The notes beneath the pieces are model-generated. The model had not been told where the DNA came from, made no database searches, and worked only from the letters and a program-made list of their open reading frames with translations. DNA of 34,910 nucleotides from a virus: IMG/VR virus record IMGVR_UViG_3300008120_000487, positions 1 through 34,910 of that record. One strand, written 5' to 3'. This document shows positions 26,905-34,910 of this stretch, one piece after another; the first letter of the stretch is position 1, and every line of letters begins with the position of its first letter. The translations under genes and the position numbers were made by a program.

Positions 26905-28323
26905 TTACCCCAGGAATCCAAAGTCGCGAAGAATTGCTTGGGCAATTCCAGTTTTTTCTTCTTTTGCTTGCTGAGTTCTATCAAACATATCTTTGTTACG
27001 GCGAGCTAATTTCTTAGTTTCATACAAGTTCATTGTTGTAAAGTTGCCCTTATCATCTTGGGCGTTGATTGCTCGCTGTACATAATCATTGTTTAGGTCT
27101 ACGGAGTCTGGGTCTACTTCCCATGTCATAGCAACAGCATTAAGCCATGGGTTAGCAGCCTGACGGAGAGTTTGACCTTGGTCAATAAACTTAGCCAAAC
27201 CAGGAGCAAATGACTTTGCTCGTTCTTGTAGTAGGTTATCTACATCTTCTGGGTTAGTAGTTCCAGCAACAAGACCTCTGATATTTCCTTCAAACCACTG
27301 ACCAAACGCTTCGTTTGACATTGTCTGTGGGAATCCATAGTCCCATGCTCGCTTATATAATTCACTAGCCATAGTTTCTAGCTTGCCAGCTAAACCATTG
27401 TATGTAACTCGCCCATCAATGCTTCCAGTTTTTTCAAACTTAATTGAGTCGGACATTAATTTATTTAGATAGTCTTGGTCGAATCTAACAACTTTGCCGT
27501 CTTTAATTACTACTTGCTTCATCATGTTTTCGGCATACTCAATCGCCTGCTGCGCTGTAATGTTAAGACCCATTGAAGCGTATTGCTTTACAATGTTGCT
27601 TGCATTTTTCTGTAAGTCTGCAGCGAATTGACCAGGGTTGGTAGCCTTGTAATAATCATATGTACGTTGAGTGTCAGTCTGGTCGCGATACCAAGATGTA
27701 CCCTTAATGATTGCTTCCTGTAACGCTGGGTCCTCAATCATTGGTCCACCATCTGCACCAAGAATTTTGTTCAATGCTGCAAGAAGGCTTGGATTGTTTG
27801 CTAGTACGGCAGCAGCAATTCCATATTGCGCCTGCAGCTGAGCCATTGAAAGTTTATCGCGACCTGTTGGATATACAGAAGACACTCCACTTCCAGATGG
27901 AGAAGAAGGGTTTCCGTATTGACCATATCCTGGGTCGTATTGAGATGTGCTAGGAAATGACCATGAACCACTAGTAGAACCACCAGTAGAACCGCTGGTA
28001 GAGCCACCAGTGGAACCGCCTGTGGAACCGCCTGTGGAACCGCCTGTAGTTATGTTTGGTTTTGGTAAATCTTTAGATTCGCCTGCACGCCATCCAGCAG
28101 TTCCTTGCCAGCCACTGCCAACAGTTCCAGAAGTTTTAGGTGGATTTTTAGGTGGATTTTTAGATGGAATATTAATCTTTGTTCCAGAAAATATAGTACT
28201 TCCACCCTTGTATTTAGGGTCAGTGGTTAGTTTAGGGTTGGCTTTTTTAAGCGCAGCAACGGTTGTCTTATTTGCCTTAGCAATTGCACTAAGGGTGTCA
28301 CCCTTCTTAACTGTGTATGCCAT
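26905..28323 (-). CDS. LysM-domain virion protein (472 aa)
   Basis: Residues 3-53 are a LysM peptidoglycan-binding domain: YTVKKGDTLSAIAKANKTTV, ALKKANP and SGTKINIPSK. It is followed by a Pro/Lys stretch and a Gly-Gly-Ser-Thr linker (residues 93-120). The remaining about 340 residues are helical (QQAIEYAENMMKQVVIKDG; AFGQWFEGNIRGLVAGTTNP; NLYETKKLARRNKDMFDRTQ). There is no signal peptide or catalytic domain, which points to a virion part that touches the cell wall during entry. It starts at a TAATG-type junction with the upstream gene and precedes the 596-aa protein by four bases. Confidence 0.82.
   Translation of the reverse strand: MAYTVKKGDTLSAIAKANKTTVAALKKANPKLTTDPKYKGGSTIFSGTKINIPSKNPPKNPPKTSGTVGSGWQGTAGWRAGESKDLPKPNITTGGSTGGSTGGSTGGSTSGSTGGSTSGSWSFPSTSQYDPGYGQYGNPSSPSGSGVSSVYPTGRDKLSMAQLQAQYGIAAAVLANNPSLLAALNKILGADGGPMIEDPALQEAIIKGTSWYRDQTDTQRTYDYYKATNPGQFAADLQKNASNIVKQYASMGLNITAQQAIEYAENMMKQVVIKDGKVVRFDQDYLNKLMSDSIKFEKTGSIDGRVTYNGLAGKLETMASELYKRAWDYGFPQTMSNEAFGQWFEGNIRGLVAGTTNPEDVDNLLQERAKSFAPGLAKFIDQGQTLRQAANPWLNAVAMTWEVDPDSVDLNNDYVQRAINAQDDKGNFTTMNLYETKKLARRNKDMFDRTQQAKEEKTGIAQAILRDFGFLG
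27964..28047 (-). repeat. 12-bp tandem repeats encoding GGST linker
   Basis: About seven 12-base units for Gly-Gly-Ser-Thr with one Ser-Gly variant, between the LysM domain and the helical body. It is the same kind of array as in the neighbouring 596-aa protein, suggesting exchange or independent expansion of one linker type. Confidence 0.8.
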
Positions 28324-29261
28324 TATTGAACCACCTCGCCGATTGCGTTAGGGTCGCGAAGAATACGTTGAATAAGCCCAAGTACTGACTTGGTTGCAAA
28401 AGACTCTGCGAAATCGGGACGACTTCTAGCAAAGTTAAGTGCATACATTGATGGGTCAAATCCACCACTTGTCATTGATTCTGTTACTGTAGAGCCAAGG
28501 TCTGGGCTGGTTTTACCAGCACCCGCTCCAGCTCCAGCAGGCACAAGATTTCCTTTGCCTGGAGTTGTCGTAACTCTTTGGCTGGTAATGGTTGGCGATG
28601 CTTTAGCAGCAGCGTTTACGCCAGCAAGGTATGCGTCTACTTCTTCTTTGGTCGCAGTTCTACCAACCTCAGAAGTAATGTATCTATTTACCATACTTCC
28701 AGCTTCAGATGGGCTGTATTGTGTAGTAGAAATTTGTTTGTTTAGGCTAGTTCCATACTTAGGACCAGTACCACTTCCAGCATAATCTGACGCATCCATT
28801 ACACCGAGGTATCCAGATGGGTCTGCTTTACCATTGATGAGTGGTGGGTTAGCACCTACTGTTTGTGTCCAGTCAACTGCATCTTTCCAAACTGAGTTCC
28901 ACTTTGACTTTGGCACACCAAGTGCTGTTAGCCGTGCAGTAAACAAATCATATGCCTTACGTGCAGGGCTTCCTTTAGGAGCCTTAGCTGCTACAAGTTT
29001 GAACCAACCATAAGCCTCTGCTGCAGCAACGCCACGATTAGCAAACCCTGGCAATCCAATAGGAGGAATGTCCATGCTTGGATTAAAGGTTGGAGTGTTA
29101 GTTGTGCTAGTACCCTTTGGTCTGTTTCCAAGATTGGGACTTGATGACTTGCTTGGTGTTGGTTTAGGCGTTGGCTTAGGCGTTACCTTTGGCGTAGGCT
29201 TTGGGGTAGCTTTTGGCGTAGCTTTTGGCGTAGGCTTTTTAGTGTTCTTGTTCTCAGACAT
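28323..29261 (-). CDS. virion protein with TPKP-repeat N-terminus (312 aa)
   Basis: Residues about 9-37 are a Thr-Pro-Lys repeat (TPKATPKATPKPTPKVTPKP), a stiff basic linker or DNA/wall-binding tail. The rest is mostly helical: VAAAEAYGWFKLVAAKAPKG, then ARKAYDLFTARLTALGVPKS and a Ser/Thr-rich loop before SAGSM-type turns. The C-terminus (YALNFARSRPDFAESFATKS) is helical. No enzyme motif is seen. It overlaps the giant gene's stop (TAATG) and lies just upstream of the LysM protein, so it fits the same group of internal or entry proteins. Confidence 0.7.
   Translation of the reverse strand: MSENKNTKKPTPKATPKATPKPTPKVTPKPTPKPTPSKSSSPNLGNRPKGTSTTNTPTFNPSMDIPPIGLPGFANRGVAAAEAYGWFKLVAAKAPKGSPARKAYDLFTARLTALGVPKSKWNSVWKDAVDWTQTVGANPPLINGKADPSGYLGVMDASDYAGSGTGPKYGTSLNKQISTTQYSPSEAGSMVNRYITSEVGRTATKEEVDAYLAGVNAAAKASPTITSQRVTTTPGKGNLVPAGAGAGAGKTSPDLGSTVTESMTSGGFDPSMYALNFARSRPDFAESFATKSVLGLIQRILRDPNAIGEVVQ
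29154..29240 (-). repeat. repeats encoding Thr-Pro-Lys N-terminal tail
   Basis: Degenerate 12-base units for Thr-Pro-Lys-(Ala/Pro/Val) near the 5' end of the 312-aa gene. They are in frame, so their number can vary without breaking the gene. Confidence 0.7.
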
Positions 29262-32200
29262 TATCGGCTCACCACAATTTCTTCATTTAGTTCGGGTATG
29301 TTGTTCAACCATCTATAGGCAAAAGCAGCAAATTCATCCGATGCTGTCTGCAAGAAGTCGTAATGGAACTGAGAGAATTGAGCTTTCAATGAAAACTTTC
29401 TTTCGTCCGTGTTGATTGGTTGGTCATATGCTGTCTTGAATCGACGCGCTGCGTCGACCCAGTAGGCAATCTCTTCCCATTTGTCGCCACTCTTGTAAGC
29501 ATGAGCACGCCACTTGGTATCCTCAACAATCTTTTCAACTGTTGGAATCAAGCCTCTCCAATAATCTTCACGATTATTGTTGTATGCATCTGTCCAGCCA
29601 GGGAAATCTTTAGCAATTGAGTCAACCATCTTGTCGTACTCTGCCTTGATACCGCTGCGTTCATACATAACTGCTTGAGTAGATGGGATTCCGTACTGAT
29701 ACATCATGGCATCGCGCCATTCCTGTGCTTTCTGGTACTCAGCCCAACCACGACGTGCTTCAGTTTCTGACTGGATTCCTCCAGCGCCAGAAATTTTCTT
29801 ACGCTCAGTGATTGGTAAGTCTACAGTTCCTGGGAAATCCAATCTCTTGTAGATTGCTGCGATTTCCGTTGAGTATTCTGTATTGGTTGTTAAGTCGCTG
29901 TCATAGCCAGATGAAAGCATTCCAGCGTACTTAGAGTTAGCTCTTCCTAGAGATTCAAGTAATCCCTCGAAATTGCGAATAATCTTTATATCTTTTTGTG
30001 TAGCAGCAAGACCAGCGTTGTTGCGTTGGCTAGAACCAATCAGGGCTAGAGAGTCGATACCCCAGTCCTCAATCATCTTCTTTTGAGCTTTGTCGTAGTC
30101 ACCCTTATATTCTTCTACCAAGTCTGCGTAGTAAGTAGTTGCTGCGCGGGTTACTGGGTCAAAGGCAACTGAGATAGGTGCGCTGAACTGTGTTACAGCG
30201 CGAATAAACATCATAACGCCAGCTGCTTTAGCAGCCTGTCTTGGTGTTGGAGGATTACCTACACGACCATTTCTATCCCATTCTGCATAAGCAGTCTTCC
30301 ACTGAGCCATAATTTCATCAGCTGCTCGGTCAGAACCGTCTTTACCAAACATTAATTTAAGGCTGTCAGATAAAGACTTTCCGTAACCTGGGAAGATTGT
30401 ATTAAGGGCTGTGTCTACATAACCGCCACCTTGGGTTGGATAACCACCATAGATAACGCTTGACTCAAATACATCATCGCCGAGAACGTTACGCATTCCC
30501 TGCGCTAATTCCTCTCCGTGTATCTTCCATGGACCTACACCAAAGCCATCCTTGATTAACTCGGATATTGTTGTAGAACCAAACCAAGATACTGATGGGT
30601 CAGCTACCATGAACTCTAGTTGTTTAGGGTTAATGCGAACTCCACCACCGCGGGCATCTGTGTATGGCTTAAGAGCTCCCTGTAACCAACCTGGAATCTT
30701 GTCGTGCAGTGGGAACTTTACGCTTACTGGTGTTCCTGGTGGAACGTCCTTAATGCTTCTGTAAGTATTTCCATCTTGGTCTTCATAAGCCTCAAACTTA
30801 TCCATTGCTGTAGCAATGCTGTTATACCAATATGCATTCATTGGGTTGCGAGCCATTAGACGAAGCGCAACGTACTGGCTGTTGAAGAAAGCCAAGGGGA
30901 AGCTCATGGCATAACGTGCCATGTACATACCATTGGTTAGGCGACGTGAAGAATAAAGAGTTCTTTCTACGCGAGCAAGAGCATTTCTATATGCAATCTG
31001 GCGAAGCTCGTTGTTAACAACTAAGTCTGAAGGACTTATACCAGAGCGTTCTGCTGCATTGATTAGCGTCTTCATTTCATCACGAGCGTATGCAAGAAAG
31101 AGTGGGTTACGAGCCATTCTGTTTTCAGAATAAGCAAGAACCTTCCATGCTGCATCTAACGCACCAGATGCTTTAGCTAATCCCTTTTCAAGATTGTTCA
31201 AATCGCTGAGCTTTAGGCTTGGTCCATCAATAGACTCAAGCAAATCAAGGCGACCTTCAAGCGCAGCTGATATTTCTTTTGGCGTTACGTTCCTGCTCAG
31301 AATCAAACTACGCAATTCTTCGCTTGGATACATACGCATCAGCTTGTCTTGAGTTTCGTCAATCCATGCTGCAAAATCATCTTTGGTCATTGGACGACCG
31401 TAACGAGATTCCATACGGCGACGGTATTCTTTACCAGCTGGACTATATAACCACTTAAGCACATCGCCTTGTGAGTCACCACGAAGCATCATGCCAACAG
31501 GCATATCCAATTCATTACGAACCTGGCGGTTTGCTATGTGAGCAAGCGCGTTCCAGTATTCATCGCCATCGCTTCGCTTAATCTTTACGAATCTTGAACC
31601 ATCGTATCTAACACGGCGAGCAATCTCTGATTGCATAGAGGCTGAATAAAAGTTCTGACTGCTGTCTACTTCTGCCATATAAGCACCAACACCACGTTGG
31701 TTAGGGTCAGCTAGTCCAGCAATTGTGTATTTCTTACCGCTTGCGCTGGTAATAACTTCATCTTCCATGCCAAGCATCTTTACATTTTTTAGCTCGCCTT
31801 CTTGGAAGGCAATAGGAAGAAGCTTTTGGCGTTCTACTTCAATGAGCTTGGCATAACCATTTATCTCATCGGCAACTTTATTCAAAGCATTATCTGCAGT
31901 GGTGAACTCATCCAGGGCTCTTAAGTAATCGTCCTCAGCTGCATGATATGCAGCATGAACATCTGGGTTATCGCTCTTGGCAGCACGTGCTTTAAGTCTG
32001 TCGCGTTTAGCAGTTGCTTGCTTCAGTAATACTTCAGCATCATCTGCAACCTGCTCCGCTGCTTCTTTAATAGCAATCTTTGGTTCCAAGTCACTGCGAA
32101 ACTTCTTTATATTGTAGCGAGCTTGTTTTTCAATTTTACGAGCATTAAACTTTGGACTGCCAGGGACAAATCTTTTTAACCGCTCAGCACGAAGTGAGCT

Positions 32201-33745
32201 GTTGTAGAGGAAGTTAGACATCCCTGGTAGCGAATTACGCACAAGTTCAGTTGACTCAAGTGCCATGCTTGCACGAGCGATAGGGTCAACCATTGAGTTC
32301 TTTGGGATGTAAGCAAGGCGAAGCAAGTTTAGATTGCTAAATGCCATGTTAGCTAAGTCTAAGAACTCACCTAACTTAACACCGCCTGCTGCAAAGCGAG
32401 CTCTGCGAGCATCGGCTGGCTTTACCAAGCCCTCGCCAGTTCCACGCAAATGCATAATAACGTCACGTTCCAACTTGGCAAAGTCAAGCATGGGAAGAGT
32501 TTGTGCTTCGTTAGCAACAGAAATAAAGTTCTGGTGGTTAAGCGCACCGTCTTCTGGAATGTAACCGTTCTTAGCAGCGTATGACTTTAGTGTTGAGCGG
32601 TTGTCACTAATACGTGAATGCCAACTCTTCATACGCTTGATGGCATCATCGGTTGTACGAACATCCATCATCTCGGTTACGCCATAACGCTTAGCTAAGC
32701 GTTGCAAAACTTCTTGTTCAATCTCTGTCAACACAATGGCACGAGTGGTGTCATCTTGTGCTTGCAAATACTTATTGACCATGTCGCGCTTAAATGCAGC
32801 ACCTTCTGCGCCTTTAAGGAACAGGACTCGGTTGAGGTCAGAACGCAGGTCGTTAGCTGCCTCAAATCGACGTGGGTTAGAAATATTAATATGACCTTGT
32901 GGACGACCTGACCCTGTCCATGCAATGACTCGAATCAATCTATCGTAAGGCTCAGACTGGTAAACTTTTACTTTCCAAGCACTGTTACCGTCTTTGCCAA
33001 ATAGCTTTAAGTCACCAAACTGTGCTTGGTTAGCTATTTTCTTGCGGGCAAGATTAAGAGATTCAATTGATGCAAACTTACCTGGGGTATAGCTTTCAAG
33101 CACACCCATCTTGGTTTTATTTAAGAAGTCATCAAGTGCGTTAGCAAAATCTCTGTCAGTTGCTTTCTTAGCATCAATAACTCTTTGATAACGCTCAGTT
33201 AGCTTTGGGCTAAGTTCATCAAGGTTTAGGTCTTCAAAACTAGATATTGGCTTAGTAAGCTGAATGCCATAGTTATCTAAATGGTCAGCCTTAAGCGGAT
33301 TCTTTTCAAAGAATCTTAAGAATGCTGCTGTATCTCCACGCTCAGCAAGCAAATAATCTGCAACATCTTGGTGGTTATCCAGCCTAGATACGATTGTTGC
33401 AGTGCGGTATGGGTTAGCAGTTTCTGAAACCAATGGGTTTGAAGACAACTTGCTAACATCTTTTTCATTTACTAAATCATCTACAAGTACACTAAGCCCA
33501 GAGCGGGTACGCTGCTCGACAGGCAAAGCTTGGTCAGCCACAATATCATTCATCTGAGTGCGGAACGCATTCATGTCTTGCGCTGTGGTTATCTTGCTAG
33601 GACCGACAACTTTCTTGGTTCCTGCACGAACGGCAGTGCCAACGCCTTTTGTTCCAACAAGTGCTAAAGCCATATCGGTAGCACCAGAAGCAAAGATACC
33701 TAACCACTCATCACGAAACTCTAGCAAAACGGAAAGATTGGATTG
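29261..33745 (-). CDS. giant internal virion/ejection protein, main body (about 1,494 aa)
   Basis: The largest gene. The body is predominantly helical, with a clear coiled-coil zone (EKQARYNIKKFRSDL, KQATAKRDRLKARAAKSDNP, LIEVERQKL) and later aromatic-rich blocks (FFNSQYVALRLMARNPMNAY). Size, location in the virion operon and lack of enzyme motifs suit an internal ejection protein like T7 gp16. The frame is open to 33847, but its upstream residues are an Arg/Leu-rich shadow of the overlapping 33711-34043 gene. There is no good start: the first in-frame ATG is 33673, a TTG is at 33727, and neither has a ribosome binding site. The sequence becomes protein-like near 33745, where a +1 shift from the overlapping gene would give GNPIQ joined to LSVLLEFRDEW. 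I therefore regard this as the continuation of that gene. Confidence 0.8.
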   Translation of the reverse strand, partial: QSNLSVLLEFRDEWLGIFASGATDMALALVGTKGVGTAVRAGTKKVVGPSKITTAQDMNAFRTQMNDIVADQALPVEQRTRSGLSVLVDDLVNEKDVSKLSSNPLVSETANPYRTATIVSRLDNHQDVADYLLAERGDTAAFLRFFEKNPLKADHLDNYGIQLTKPISSFEDLNLDELSPKLTERYQRVIDAKKATDRDFANALDDFLNKTKMGVLESYTPGKFASIESLNLARKKIANQAQFGDLKLFGKDGNSAWKVKVYQSEPYDRLIRVIAWTGSGRPQGHINISNPRRFEAANDLRSDLNRVLFLKGAEGAAFKRDMVNKYLQAQDDTTRAIVLTEIEQEVLQRLAKRYGVTEMMDVRTTDDAIKRMKSWHSRISDNRSTLKSYAAKNGYIPEDGALNHQNFISVANEAQTLPMLDFAKLERDVIMHLRGTGEGLVKPADARRARFAAGGVKLGEFLDLANMAFSNLNLLRLAYIPKNSMVDPIARASMALESTELVRNSLPGMSNFLYNSSLRAERLKRFVPGSPKFNARKIEKQARYNIKKFRSDLEPKIAIKEAAEQVADDAEVLLKQATAKRDRLKARAAKSDNPDVHAAYHAAEDDYLRALDEFTTADNALNKVADEINGYAKLIEVERQKLLPIAFQEGELKNVKMLGMEDEVITSASGKKYTIAGLADPNQRGVGAYMAEVDSSQNFYSASMQSEIARRVRYDGSRFVKIKRSDGDEYWNALAHIANRQVRNELDMPVGMMLRGDSQGDVLKWLYSPAGKEYRRRMESRYGRPMTKDDFAAWIDETQDKLMRMYPSEELRSLILSRNVTPKEISAALEGRLDLLESIDGPSLKLSDLNNLEKGLAKASGALDAAWKVLAYSENRMARNPLFLAYARDEMKTLINAAERSGISPSDLVVNNELRQIAYRNALARVERTLYSSRRLTNGMYMARYAMSFPLAFFNSQYVALRLMARNPMNAYWYNSIATAMDKFEAYEDQDGNTYRSIKDVPPGTPVSVKFPLHDKIPGWLQGALKPYTDARGGGVRINPKQLEFMVADPSVSWFGSTTISELIKDGFGVGPWKIHGEELAQGMRNVLGDDVFESSVIYGGYPTQGGGYVDTALNTIFPGYGKSLSDSLKLMFGKDGSDRAADEIMAQWKTAYAEWDRNGRVGNPPTPRQAAKAAGVMMFIRAVTQFSAPISVAFDPVTRAATTYYADLVEEYKGDYDKAQKKMIEDWGIDSLALIGSSQRNNAGLAATQKDIKIIRNFEGLLESLGRANSKYAGMLSSGYDSDLTTNTEYSTEIAAIYKRLDFPGTVDLPITERKKISGAGGIQSETEARRGWAEYQKAQEWRDAMMYQYGIPSTQAVMYERSGIKAEYDKMVDSIAKDFPGWTDAYNNNREDYWRGLIPTVEKIVEDTKWRAHAYKSGDKWEEIAYWVDAARRFKTAYDQPINTDERKFSLKAQFSQFHYDFLQTASDEFAAFAYRWLNNIPELNEEIVVSR

Positions 33746-34043
33746 GGTTGCCCTTACCAGCAGCCATAGCTTGCGGTGTAAGCAACGCAGTCGATACGCC
33801 TTGCGTAATCGGCTGCACAACCTTCTCTCCAAAAAATTCAAGAGCACGCATTGCTGGATTTAAGACAGCGCCAAGTATTGGCTTCTTGCTTCCAGCTTCT
33901 AAAGCACCAGCAATCTTTGGCATGATTGCTTGTTCCACTTTACCGACTTTTGTGTTGTCGGTCTGCTGCTTCTTAAACTTATCTATCTTTGAGGTTGGAC
34001 GAGATACAGGAGTGTCTTCGTATAAATCAGCCCATAGACTCAT
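33711..34043 (-). CDS. N-terminal segment of the giant virion protein (110 aa frame)
   Basis: The ATG at 34043 has GAGGAGG upstream. The product begins MSLWADLYEDTPVSRPTSKI, then a basic KFKKQQTDN, an amphipathic helix (GALEAGSKKPILGAVLNPAM) and QGVSTALLTPQAMAAGKGNP. It then runs through IQSFRFARVS to a stop at 33711. The last about ten residues look unlike the rest, while the +1 frame continues with a normal sequence into the giant gene. Most likely this is the N-terminus of one about 1,590-aa protein, split by a true programmed frameshift or by one extra base (for example in the four-T run at 33726-33729). If the shift is real, a short 110-aa product would also be made. Confidence 0.75.
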   Translation of the reverse strand: MSLWADLYEDTPVSRPTSKIDKFKKQQTDNTKVGKVEQAIMPKIAGALEAGSKKPILGAVLNPAMRALEFFGEKVVQPITQGVSTALLTPQAMAAGKGNPIQSFRFARVS

Positions 34044-34197
34044 TTGGCGCAGCCTCCTCTTTGTCCGTCAATTCCTCTAACATTGCATATCGGTCATCGT
34101 CGGATTCAAAAGGAAACTTGGCTAAGTCCCACGCCAACGGAGCCATTTCAAAACCAAGGGCTTCGAGATTCTCCTCGAACTTCCTTAGTATTTTCAT
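34027..34197 (-). CDS. small hypothetical protein (56 aa)
   Basis: A 56-aa frame whose ATG overlaps the stop of the 138-aa gene (ATGA) and whose end overlaps the start of the giant gene by 17 bases. The product begins MKILRKFEENLEALGFEMAP and continues LAWDLAKFPFESDDD, ending with an acidic EELTDKEEAAP. It is a short helix plus acidic tail. Tight coupling on both sides is the main evidence. No function can be assigned. Confidence 0.65.
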   Translation of the reverse strand: MKILRKFEENLEALGFEMAPLAWDLAKFPFESDDDRYAMLEELTDKEEAAPNESMG

Positions 34198-34610
34198 TCT
34201 GTTTGACTCCGTAGATATTTAACAAAAGCTTTCATGGTTCCTGAAGATTGTGGTGAATCTGCAAACTGCATCATCATTGGCATGTATTTTGATATACGCG
34301 CTAAATCTTCTAATTGTGCATCCGTTGGTGATTTAAGTCCTAAGACTTCACGACCTGGTCCTGGACCAGCATCTACGCCAGCAGTAACTGGTTCATCTGG
34401 TCTACGTGTAGGTGCATTTAATGGAACGACGTTAGCCATCAGGTCGTTAACAGCAGGACGTTGTCCTTGGCTTTTTGCCATAGGAGCACCCATTTGCTGT
34501 TCCTGAAATTCCTTTTGCTCACCATAGGCAGCATTAGGAAGGCGCTTTGCGCCTTGACGGTCAGTCCTTTTTGCAAATGGACCTGGACCTGATGGCTGCA
34601 TCATTGACAT
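34194..34610 (-). CDS. hypothetical virion-region protein (138 aa)
   Basis: The 138-aa product has a flexible N-terminus rich in Gly, Pro, Gln and Lys (MQPSGPGPFAKRTDRQGAKR; EQKEFQEQQMGAPMAKSQGQ) and a helical C-terminus (TDAQLEDLARISKYMPMMMQ; FVKYLRSQTE). The N-terminal part is typical of disordered virion-associated or scaffold-like proteins. It starts at the ATG at 34610, nine bases after the LysM gene's stop, with AGGTAAC upstream. No family is recognised. Confidence 0.65.
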   Translation of the reverse strand: MSMMQPSGPGPFAKRTDRQGAKRLPNAAYGEQKEFQEQQMGAPMAKSQGQRPAVNDLMANVVPLNAPTRRPDEPVTAGVDAGPGPGREVLGLKSPTDAQLEDLARISKYMPMMMQFADSPQSSGTMKAFVKYLRSQTE

Positions 34611-34618
34611 TTAGTTAC

Positions 34619-34910
34619 CTACTTCTTTGGAATACGTACTTTCGTTCCTGAATAAATCATCGAACCCTGCTTGTATTTCTTATTCTTTGTAAACTTAGGG
34701 TTCGCTTCGCGAATTGCTGCAAGAGTTGTGTTGTTTGCTTTAGCAATTCCAGAAAGAGTGTCGCCCTTCTTAACGGTATAGGTGCTACCACCTGCTCCGA
34801 TAAAGCGACCTTGTCCAGTGATACGTGGTTGATTGCTGCGAGATTTTGTTCCAATAACTTCACTTACTGGTTTTGTTTCTCCGCGCTTTCTAGCACCTGC
34901 TGGTTGCTTT
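34619..34910 (-). CDS. LysM-domain protein, C-terminal part (window edge)
   Basis: An open frame enters from the right edge and ends in TAG at 34619-34621. Its last about 53 residues are a complete LysM domain: TYTVKKGDTLSGIAKANNTT, REANPKF and SGTKVRIPKK, very close to the N-terminal LysM of the 472-aa protein. The visible part before it is basic and Gly-rich (ARKRGETKPVSEV, GQGRFIGAGG). The 5' end lies outside the window, so start and total length are unknown. It is a second LysM-bearing member of the virion operon and would bind peptidoglycan. Confidence 0.82.
   Translation of the reverse strand, partial: KQPAGARKRGETKPVSEVIGTKSRSNQPRITGQGRFIGAGGSTYTVKKGDTLSGIAKANNTTLAAIREANPKFTKNKKYKQGSMIYSGTKVRIPKK

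Noticed and set aside
33746-33847. N-terminal 34 codons of the giant gene's open frame
   Set aside because: They are Arg/Leu-rich, lie antiphase within the protein-like 110-aa frame and have no initiation signal, so they are probably not translated.
1-34910. Integrase, attachment site or tRNA genes
   Set aside because: I saw no recombinase motifs and no cloverleaf-like segments, so neither lysogeny nor tRNA carriage can be supported from this window. A dedicated tRNA scan was not possible.

Overview
This window is a large part of a tailed-phage genome whose host is probably an actinobacterium, most plausibly a low-GC freshwater lineage. The host call rests on a phage-encoded WhiB regulator (9550-9810), a GP88-family protein typical of actinophages (878-1585), an r1t-like holin, a DUF2746-like membrane protein and a LAS/M15 endolysin of the type common in actinophages. 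Base composition looks moderate (mid-40s % GC by eye), unlike high-GC Streptomyces or Mycobacterium phages. The N4-gp56-type major capsid protein, the large putative ejection proteins and the lack of any recognisable tape-measure or tail-tube gene suggest a short-tailed (podovirus-like) particle. That last point is inference.

Layout. (1) 1-4759, plus strand: a tightly packed run of small early genes, including GP88, a DUF932 protein and Cys-rich small proteins, with an exact 30-base stem-loop repeat at two gene junctions. It ends in a strong terminator that lies inside the 3' end of the opposing gene. (2) 12538-4746, minus strand: a replication, nuclease and regulation operon in which nearly every gene overlaps the next. 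In transcription order: Cas4/RecB-like nuclease N-half, zinc ribbon, nuclease C-half, unknown protein, DnaB/RecA-like ATPase, PD-(D/E)XK-like protein, WhiB, 49-aa protein, resolvase-like nuclease, secreted transglycosylase, primase zinc-binding domain, proteasome-like Ntn hydrolase, Toprim primase, DUF1599-like protein, endonuclease VII, sigma-like factor, small basic protein, FmdB-like zinc ribbon and glycosyltransferase. (3) 12539-12890: a divergent control region with two inverted repeats, a small plus-strand gene and a bidirectional terminator. (4) 34910-12891, minus strand: the virion and lysis operon. In transcription order: LysM protein, small proteins, a ~1,590-aa giant protein apparently broken by a +1 frameshift, three proteins with low-complexity linkers (one with LysM), scaffold, major capsid, a string of basic microproteins, a putative connector, tail-fibre and adhesin genes, holin, DUF2746-like protein, endolysin, a large tail protein and a small peptidoglycan-binding-like protein.

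The most unusual part is the replication operon. Two enzymes are each split into separate genes with an unrelated gene between the halves, the three genes using three different frames. One is a Cas4-like nuclease whose four Fe-S cysteines are divided 1+3 between two polypeptides, with a zinc-ribbon gene between. The other is a primase whose CHC2 zinc domain and Toprim domain are separated by a proteasome/HslV-like Ntn hydrolase that keeps its Thr, Asp and Lys active-site residues. No DNA polymerase, terminase, portal or integrase is visible, so the genome extends beyond this window.
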